From JBGTLW01 sp041743835 (GTDB taxonomy: Bacteria > Planctomycetota > Phycisphaerae > Phycisphaerales > Phycisphaeraceae), in contig JBGTLW010000116.1 in the NCBI GenBank assembly GCA_041743835.1, forward strand, positions 1-10,593: a DNA stretch of 10,593 bases. Reading direction: 5' to 3'. Each line of letters starts with the position of its first letter. The stretch's first letter is position 1. This document shows positions 6,282 through 10,593 of the stretch, piece by piece. A program made the position numbers and the translations under genes. Below the pieces are notes generated by a model, which was not told where the DNA came from, ran no database searches, and worked only from the letters and a program-made list of their open reading frames with translations.

Positions 6282-6914
6282 ATGACACAGAAAATCAGCC
6301 TGGCATTAACGGTGGTGATCCTCGCGTTGGGCGGCGTGGTGGGCTACCGCCTCGTCAAAGCAGACATCACCACGGAAGCCTACCGGCAGAAGCTCGTTGC
6401 GCTCGCGGATGACTTCGAGGAGCTGCGTGGCGAGTACAACACCGCCATCACGCGCACTGCTGTCACCGAGTTGCTGGTCACCAACGGACAGGTGTGTGTG
6501 GTGGTGCGGACCGTCGATGGCAAGGAACGGGTGATCCCCACGCCGTACACCACCAAGACCCAGGTCTATGTCGAGTACATGGTGATCGATGGCCGACTGT
6601 GGATCCGTCGGGTGTTCGACGACCAGACCGCGCCGCAGCTTGGCGTGGTCGTCGATCCGCAACTCGCGGAGATCGATTGGGACTCGCCCAAGGTCGTGGT
6701 CAGCAAGGCAATCTCGCGCAAACTCAGCGAGGGGCGGTGGGTCATCACCGTCACCGGCGACGGCTCGCTGGGTCTCGCCAAAACAGATCGGCCCCAGCCG
6801 CTGGAACTCAACCCCACGATCCGCGAGTTCGAGCCCCGCGAGCAGCCCGCCAACACGCAGGTGGACCGTATTAGCCCCGCCGAGGTCATCCGCCGCGGCG
6901 TGACGGGCGAATAG
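6282..6914 (+). CDS. Hypothetical single-pass membrane protein
   Basis: I do not recognise the family. The 210-residue product begins with a short polar stretch and one hydrophobic helix at about 6-24 (SLALTVVILALGGVVGY), an uncleaved anchor or signal-anchor. A charged, probably helical segment follows (about 33-55, QKLVALADDFEELRGEY). The remainder is rich in short beta strands (TELLVTNGQVCVVVRTVDG, VYVEYMVIDGRLWIRRVF, WVITVTGDGSLGLAK) and would lie outside the cytoplasm. No catalytic motif is visible. The C-terminus is polar and proline-containing. The start ATG has a weak GGGA 8-11 bases upstream and, unlike several neighbours, no -10 box next to it. It is divergent from the transglycosylase gene (74 bases between starts) and converges with fmt (30 bases between stops). 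A link to cell-envelope work is suggested only by that neighbour. Confidence 0.75.
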   Translation: MTQKISLALTVVILALGGVVGYRLVKADITTEAYRQKLVALADDFEELRGEYNTAITRTAVTELLVTNGQVCVVVRTVDGKERVIPTPYTTKTQVYVEYMVIDGRLWIRRVFDDQTAPQLGVVVDPQLAEIDWDSPKVVVSKAISRKLSEGRWVITVTGDGSLGLAKTDRPQPLELNPTIREFEPREQPANTQVDRISPAEVIRRGVTGE

Positions 6915-6944
6915 ATCTGCGAGCACACAACCAGACCCACCGAT

Positions 6945-7889
6945 TCAAACCACCGGACCAAGGTGGTCGTCGGGGCCCAGCGCGTGTCCGCGGATAAATG
7001 CGTCGATGGGCATGGGATTGCCGCCGGGCGCTTGGACTTCAACGAGTTGGACCGCGCCATCCTCACACGCGACGCGCCCGGCATCGAGCACGGTGCCCGG
7101 GGGCTTGCTTGGAGATGGGGCGTCGGCGACCCGCACACGGCGAAGCAGCAGTATCCCCGCGTCCGTGCCGTCGGCCCTGGCCCACACCACCCGGCAGCCG
7201 GGCCAGGGCGTCAGCCCATGCACCCGAGCCCGGACCTGATCGGTCGTCGCGTCGAAACTGACGGTGCCATCCGCCTTGCAAAGTTTCGGGGCTTTGGTTG
7301 CCAAGGCTTCATCCTGCACGACGGGGTTGAGCGCGCCACGGCCGAGGTCATCAAGGACCGTGGCCACAGCTTCTGGCCCGAGCCGCGCCAGGCGGTCGTG
7401 CAGCTCGCCCGCGGTTTCATCGGGATCGATCGCGAGTGGCACGGCCGCGTACATCGGCCCCGCATCCATGCGCTGCGCCAGGCCGATGACACACACGCCG
7501 GTGGTCGTGTGGCCATCGAGGATCGCCCGATTGATGGGGGCCGCGCCGCGGAGTCTGGGGAGCAGCGAGGCGTGAAGATTGATGGCAAGCTGCCCCATCG
7601 CATCGATCAGCGGCGGGGAGAGCTTCTGCCCGAAAGCGATGACCACCGAGGCCCGAGCCTCGTAAGCCGCCACGCGAGCGACAAACTCCGGCGTGTTGAC
7701 ATCCGCCACGCGTAACACGGGCAGCCCACGCTCAACAGCCCATGCGGCAACAGGTGTCGGCGTCAACCTGCGATGCCGTCCCGCCGGCCGATCCGGTTGT
7801 GAGATCACAGCCGCGACATCGTGCGTAGCGTAAAGCGCTTGCAGTGAGGGAAGTCCGAACTCTCCAGAGCCAAAGAAAAGGATACGCAT
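6945..7889 (-). CDS. fmt: Methionyl-tRNA formyltransferase
   Basis: Fmt transfers a formyl group from 10-formyltetrahydrofolate to Met-tRNA(fMet) before initiation. The 314-residue product has the usual length. The N-terminal Rossmann-type domain starts RILFFGSGEFGLPSL, followed by the SQPDRPAGRHRRLTPTPV loop at 30-47. The catalytic triad is visible as Asn104 and His106 in NLHASLLPRLRGAAPINRAI and Asp142 in RMDAGPM. The C-terminal OB-fold tRNA-binding part follows the KADGTVSFD segment near 205-213. The ATG at 7889 starts exactly at the conserved N-terminus. It lies 72 bases downstream of def on the same strand, with no -10 box near its start, so it is probably co-transcribed with def. No Shine-Dalgarno sequence is visible before it. 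Confidence 0.96.
   Translation of the reverse strand: MRILFFGSGEFGLPSLQALYATHDVAAVISQPDRPAGRHRRLTPTPVAAWAVERGLPVLRVADVNTPEFVARVAAYEARASVVIAFGQKLSPPLIDAMGQLAINLHASLLPRLRGAAPINRAILDGHTTTGVCVIGLAQRMDAGPMYAAVPLAIDPDETAGELHDRLARLGPEAVATVLDDLGRGALNPVVQDEALATKAPKLCKADGTVSFDATTDQVRARVHGLTPWPGCRVVWARADGTDAGILLLRRVRVADAPSPSKPPGTVLDAGRVACEDGAVQLVEVQAPGGNPMPIDAFIRGHALGPDDHLGPVV
6949..6967. terminator. Possible hairpin at the convergent fmt / hypothetical gene ends
   Basis: ACCACC (6949-6954) and GGTGGT (6962-6967) form a 6-bp stem with a 7-base loop. It lies over the last codons of fmt and about 35 bases past the stop of the convergent gene at 6914. No T tract follows, so this is a weak candidate. Confidence 0.25.
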
Positions 7890-7961
7890 GGGCTGTTGGG
7901 CTTTGGTAGGGGGCGGGGTGTCGGGCCTGGAGCTGCTGCCTGCCTGTGCTATCCGCGCGAT

Positions 7962-8480
7962 TCAGGTGGCCCCATTTTCGAGGGCCTTGATGAGTGTGCG
8001 GTTCACCATCCTGTCGAGTTTAGTCATCTTGTCGATGATGAGGACGCCATCGAGGTGGTCGTTCTCGTGCTGCCAGATGCGCGCGGGCAGGTCATCGCTG
8101 GTGAGGGTGAAGGGTTGGCCGTGGCGATCGGTCGCGGTAATGGTGATGGCAAGGGGCCGGGTGATGTGGCCTCGGACCTCGGGCAGCGACAGGCACCCCT
8201 CCTCGGCCGCCTCCGTCGCCGTGCTGGCTTGAGCCAGACGCGGGTTGATAAAGACCCGGTCGTCCCCCGCCTCCCCGGTGGCGTTGGCCACGAACATCCG
8301 CCACGGCAGGCCGGCCTGCGGGGCAGCGAGCCCGACGCCGCGGGCCTCGTGCATGAGCTCAATCATGCGGTCCGCGACGGCCCGGACCTCGTCGGTGACA
8401 GCCGTGACGGGGTCCGCCACACGGCGAAGGACGGGGTGGGGGTAGTGGACGATCCGTAAATCGCCGGGGTTCACTGGCAT
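7962..8480 (-). CDS. def: Peptide deformylase
   Basis: This metalloprotease removes the formyl group from the initiator methionine of new proteins. The 172-residue product has all three family motifs: GVGLAAPQ at 48-55, EGCLSLP at 94-100 with metal ligand Cys96, and QHENDHLDG with the HExxH metal site at 138-142 (His138, Glu139, His142). The length is normal for a bacterial enzyme. The N-terminus (MPVNPGDLRIVHYPHPVLRR) fits the family start, and the ATG at 8480 is supported by a promoter ending 6 bases upstream. It leads a def-fmt pair in which one enzyme adds the formyl group and the other removes it, a common bacterial arrangement. It is divergent from the HU gene. Confidence 0.96.
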   Translation of the reverse strand: MPVNPGDLRIVHYPHPVLRRVADPVTAVTDEVRAVADRMIELMHEARGVGLAAPQAGLPWRMFVANATGEAGDDRVFINPRLAQASTATEAAEEGCLSLPEVRGHITRPLAITITATDRHGQPFTLTSDDLPARIWQHENDHLDGVLIIDKMTKLDRMVNRTLIKALENGAT

Positions 8481-8486
8481 CGGGAG

Positions 8487-8515
8487 ATAGTAAACGGCTG
8501 CTGGGGCGGCGACAA
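8487..8515 (-). promoter_or_regulatory. Strong candidate def promoter, leaderless geometry
   Basis: Read on the minus strand, TTGTCG (8515-8510) and TACTAT (8492-8487) are separated by exactly 17 bases. The -10 box ends 6 bases before the def ATG at 8480, so the first transcribed base should be the start codon. No Shine-Dalgarno sequence would be present in the message. Confidence 0.55.
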
Positions 8516-8552
8516 ATCGTAGTTAATCACTGTATGACAAAGAATTTGGGGG

Positions 8553-8581
8553 TTGACCGCGGACGCTGTGTATTCTACGCT
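8553..8581 (+). promoter_or_regulatory. Candidate HU gene promoter
   Basis: TTGACC (8553-8558) and TACGCT (8576-8581) are 17 bases apart. A nearby TATTCT (8571-8576) is a better -10 by sequence but has no -35 at proper distance. The start would fall near 8588, giving a leader of roughly 98 bases before the ATG at 8686. Confidence 0.45.
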
Positions 8582-8585
8582 GTGT

Positions 8586-8644
8586 CCACGGCCTGACGGT
8601 GGTCAGGGCCCCACGGCCTGCGGCGGATCATCTCAGGCAGGCCG
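8586..8644 (+). promoter_or_regulatory. Structured 5' leader of the HU gene
   Basis: The 10-mer CCACGGCCTG occurs at 8586-8595 and 8611-8620. The first copy can form a hairpin with CCTGAC (8592-8597) pairing GTCAGG (8602-8607). The second can form an 8-bp stem, CGGCCTGC (8614-8621) with GCAGGCCG (8637-8644). Because the repeats are the same, the first copy could pair instead with CAGGCCG at 8638-8644. A T5 run at 8656-8660 is 11 bases too far for a classical terminator. A GGGGG at about 8670-8674 may serve as ribosome binding site. Regulation is inferred only from the structure. Confidence 0.4.
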
Positions 8645-8685
8645 ATAATCTCCGATTTTTACGTGTGCTGTGGGGGTCTGTTTGT

Positions 8686-9018
8686 ATGGCAACGATCACA
8701 AAAAAAGAACTCATTGACTCCATCGCCGAGGCCACGGGCCAAAAACGCGTGGTGGTAAAGAACGTGGTGCAGAGCTTCCTCGACTCGATCATCGTCGAGC
8801 TAGGCAAGGGCAACCGCTTGGAGTTCCGCGACTTCGGCGTCTTCGAGGTCAAGCAGCGGCGAGCCCGCCGCGCGCAGAACCCCAAGACCCTCGAAGCGGT
8901 CGAGGTCCCACCCAAGCGCACCATCAAATTCAAAGTGGGCCGGCTCATGAAGCAGACCCTCAGCGATGATGAAACGACCGGAGCGGACGCCAGCGACCTC
9001 GACGGCGACCTGGATTGA
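8686..9018 (+). CDS. HU/IHF-family DNA-binding protein with acidic tail
   Basis: HU-family proteins bind and bend DNA as dimers and help organise the nucleoid. Residues 1-92 of the 110-residue product match the fold: the two-helix dimer base begins ATITKKELIDSIAEATG, the sheet has RLEFRDFGVFEV (44-55), and the DNA-gripping beta arm is RRARRAQNPKTLEAVEVPP with the conserved Asn-Pro at 65-66. The C-terminus KFKVGRLMKQTL ends the core. Residues 93-110 form an added acidic tail (SDDETTGADASDLDGDLD) absent from the E. coli proteins. The ATG at 8686 begins at the family N-terminus; an upstream GTG at 8599 would add 29 unlike residues and cut through the leader hairpins. Whether it acts as HU or IHF cannot be decided. 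bioF follows on the same strand. Confidence 0.93.
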   Translation: MATITKKELIDSIAEATGQKRVVVKNVVQSFLDSIIVELGKGNRLEFRDFGVFEVKQRRARRAQNPKTLEAVEVPPKRTIKFKVGRLMKQTLSDDETTGADASDLDGDLD

Positions 9019-9068
9019 CGACCCGCTGGACCGGCGAAGGAGTCCCCGGCCAAGACCCACACGCCCGG

Positions 9069-10250
9069 ATGAGCCGGTTCCTCAACCAACTCAAGGCAGC
9101 GCTCGACCATGATGCGGCCCGCGCACTGGGGCGGAAGCTGTGCGCCCTGCCGCACGCGGGCAAGCACGTCACCGCAAATCACCAGCGGCTACTCAACCTC
9201 GCCAGCAATGATTACCTGGGGTTGGCGGCGCACCCGAGGCTGCGCGACGCGGCGATCGAGGCGGTGACGCAGTGGGGAACCGGGGGCACAGCCTCGCGGC
9301 TGGTGACGGGGCATCTGGAGATTCATCAGCAGGCCGAGCGCGCGTTCGCCGGGTTCAAGCACGCCGAGGCCGCCCTGCTGCTGCCGACCGGGTACATGGC
9401 CAACCTCGCGGTCCTCACCACGCTTGCCAAGCCCGGCGACCTCATCTGCATCGACAAACTCACCCACGCCAGCCTGATCGATGCCGCACGCTTTTCGCGG
9501 GCAGAGGTCCGCGCCTTCCCGCACAAGAGCACGGAGAAACTTGAGCGTTTGATGAGGCAGCACCGCGAGGAGCAAGTCGACCCGGCGACCAACATCTTCG
9601 TTGTAACCGACGCAGTGTTCTCGATGGATGGGGATTGTGCGGACCTGCCCGCGCTGTGCGCGCTGGCCAGAGAGTACGACGCGGTGCTTGTCGTCGATGA
9701 GGCGCACGGCACGGGCGTGTTGGGCGAGACAGGCTCAGGGCTGACCGAGCATCAGGGCTTGGTGGGGCAAGTTGACATCACCATCTCGACCGCGAGCAAG
9801 GCGCTAGGCGGGCTGGGCGGCATCGTCACTGCCGCGCAGCCGGTGATCGACACACTTATCAGCAAGGCCCGTGCGTTCATCTACACGACTGCGGTGCCAC
9901 CGAGCCAGGCCGCGACTCTGCTCGCCGCGCTGGAGGTGGTTCGTGCTGAGCCGCAACTGCGTCACCGCCTGCACGACATCAGTGCGGATGTCCGGCAGGC
10001 GTTGCCGTCGCGATTCGCGGACAAACTACCGGCTGGCGATGTGGTCACGCCGATCATCCCGCTGATTGTCGGGTCGGCTGAGGAGGCGCTGGCACTCACC
10101 GCCAAACTGCGCGAGCGTGGCATCCTGGGGGTCGCGATCCGCCCTCCCACGGTCGCGCCGGGGAGCTCGCGTGTGCGTTTGTGTCTGCGGTGCGATCTGA
10201 CCGATGCCGAGGTCGCTGTGGTCACCGATGCGATCCGGGCCAGTGACTAG
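9069..10250 (+). CDS. bioF: 8-amino-7-oxononanoate synthase (AONS-like)
   Basis: This pyridoxal-phosphate enzyme condenses pimeloyl-ACP or -CoA with L-alanine, the first step of biotin ring assembly. The 393-residue product shows the alpha-oxoamine synthase pattern: NLASNDYLGLAAHP (43-56), GTGGTASRLVTG (70-81), THAS (132-135) stacking on the cofactor, DAVFSMDGD (181-189), DEAHGTGVLG (210-219) with cofactor Asp210 and His213, and TASKALGGLGG with Schiff-base Lys244. SNDYLGL and the overall length favour BioF over 2-amino-3-ketobutyrate ligase, but related acyl-chain synthases cannot be fully excluded. I chose ATG 9069 because MSRFLNQLKAALD fits the family start. A TTG at 9015, overlapping the HU stop codon, would add 18 poorly fitting residues. 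No other biotin gene is in the window. It may be co-transcribed with the HU gene. Confidence 0.88.
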   Translation: MSRFLNQLKAALDHDAARALGRKLCALPHAGKHVTANHQRLLNLASNDYLGLAAHPRLRDAAIEAVTQWGTGGTASRLVTGHLEIHQQAERAFAGFKHAEAALLLPTGYMANLAVLTTLAKPGDLICIDKLTHASLIDAARFSRAEVRAFPHKSTEKLERLMRQHREEQVDPATNIFVVTDAVFSMDGDCADLPALCALAREYDAVLVVDEAHGTGVLGETGSGLTEHQGLVGQVDITISTASKALGGLGGIVTAAQPVIDTLISKARAFIYTTAVPPSQAATLLAALEVVRAEPQLRHRLHDISADVRQALPSRFADKLPAGDVVTPIIPLIVGSAEEALALTAKLRERGILGVAIRPPTVAPGSSRVRLCLRCDLTDAEVAVVTDAIRASD

Positions 10251-10281
10251 CCCCCTGCCTAACTGCTTATCCGCCCATCCG

Positions 10282-10497
10282 CTACCGGCCGAACCACCGC
10301 AGCGCCCAAAGCACAATCACCGCGCTCGCCGCGCCGCCTAGCACCAGCCCAGCCACAAGCAGCCGATGCTCCGGGAAGGTTGCCAGCATCGCCCCGCCGG
10401 TCACCAGCAGACTCAGCACCAGCACCATCATCGCCAACCGCAGGGGCTTGGGCTGAGGCGGTGGGGATTCGGCTTGCTCGTGCCTGGTGTGCTCCAT
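10282..10497 (-). CDS. Small two-helix membrane protein, unknown function
   Basis: The 71-residue product starts with a polar, proline-rich segment (MEHTRHEQAESPPPQPKPLR) followed by two hydrophobic helices at about 21-40 (LAMMVLVLSLLVTGGAMLAT) and 46-66 (LLVAGLVLGGAASAVIVLW), joined by a short charged turn (FPEHR), and ends in WFGR. The first segment and the C-terminus would probably both be cytoplasmic. I recognise no family. Support for a real gene comes from its clear membrane pattern and a promoter with ideal spacing just upstream. A longer overlapping frame on the same strand from 10558 has no such pattern. It converges with bioF, with 31 bases between the stops. Confidence 0.7.
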   Translation of the reverse strand: MEHTRHEQAESPPPQPKPLRLAMMVLVLSLLVTGGAMLATFPEHRLLVAGLVLGGAASAVIVLWALRWFGR

Positions 10498-10505
10498 CAG
10501 GCCTC

Positions 10506-10534
10506 ATCATAGATGCGCCGTCGCGGCGGGCCAA
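10506..10534 (-). promoter_or_regulatory. Candidate promoter of the small membrane protein gene
   Basis: On the minus strand TTGGCC (10534-10529) and TATGAT (10511-10506) are separated by 17 bases. The -10 box ends 8 bases before the ATG at 10497. The geometry matches the folC and def promoters. Confidence 0.5.
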
Positions 10535-10593
10535 CAGAGGCACGTCGCCGCCACGCACCGACGCCGGGGCAGGTGGCGGGCTGTACCCGGCCC

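Noticed and set aside
8614..8660. Intrinsic terminator or attenuator in the HU leader
   Set aside because: The T5 run begins about 11 bases after the 8-bp stem, too far for a classical intrinsic terminator.
8599..8685. GTG start extending the HU protein by 29 residues
   Set aside because: HU proteins begin at the MATITKKEL type start, and the extension runs through the leader hairpins.
10259..10558. 99-codon minus-strand frame overlapping the small membrane gene
   Set aside because: Low-complexity Ala/Gly/Arg text with no pattern; the overlapping 71-codon frame has two clear membrane helices and a promoter.
1..10593. tRNA, rRNA, CRISPR array, toxin-antitoxin or phage-defence system
   Set aside because: I saw no spaced direct repeats, tRNA-like arms or defence-type domains; every sizeable gene except the TPR, hypothetical and small membrane proteins is a known core enzyme or DNA-binding protein.

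Overview
The window is GC-rich bacterial chromosome carrying scattered housekeeping genes on both strands. Lineage cannot be fixed without a search. The mix of features suggests a planctomycete, possibly Phycisphaerae-like: high GC, few recognisable Shine-Dalgarno sites, an HU protein with an acidic tail, a variant seryl-tRNA synthetase motif 3, and single core genes not grouped into classical operons. That assignment is inference.

Layout, left to right. (1) 1-139: the right end of an insertion sequence, with the last 34 codons of a mutator/IS256-type transposase and a terminal-repeat-like end. (2) 140-1543 (+): a long tetratricopeptide (TPR) protein whose original 5' end is missing, apparently because the insertion sequence cut into it. 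(3) 1665-5549 (+): serS, folC and tmk, separated by 170 and 133 bases, each with a promoter-like -10 box close to its own start codon. (4) 5635-6207 (-): a small membrane-anchored lytic transglycosylase, convergent with tmk. (5) 6282-6914 (+): an unrecognised single-pass membrane protein. (6) 8480-6945 (-): def then fmt, the deformylase and formyltransferase that act on initiator methionine. (7) 8686-10250 (+): an HU-family DNA-binding protein with a structured leader, then bioF. (8) 10497-10282 (-): a small two-helix membrane protein. There is no gene-free stretch over 300 bases; the largest gap is about 205 bases (8481-8685), which holds the divergent def and HU promoters and the HU leader. 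I saw no tRNA, rRNA or CRISPR array.

Working together: serS charges tRNA-Ser, folC makes polyglutamylated folates (which also supply the formyl donor used by fmt), tmk makes dTDP, and fmt and def add and remove the N-formyl group. bioF starts biotin ring assembly. These are ordinary core functions, and I found no convincing new multi-gene system.

The most interesting signals are structural. Six genes have a -10-like hexamer ending only 6-9 bases before the ATG, three of them with a TTG-containing -35 at exactly 17 bases, which points to leaderless transcription. The TPR gene appears decapitated by the insertion sequence. The HU leader has two hairpins built from a repeated 10-mer that could pair in alternative ways. 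folC carries an unusual basic N-terminal tail.
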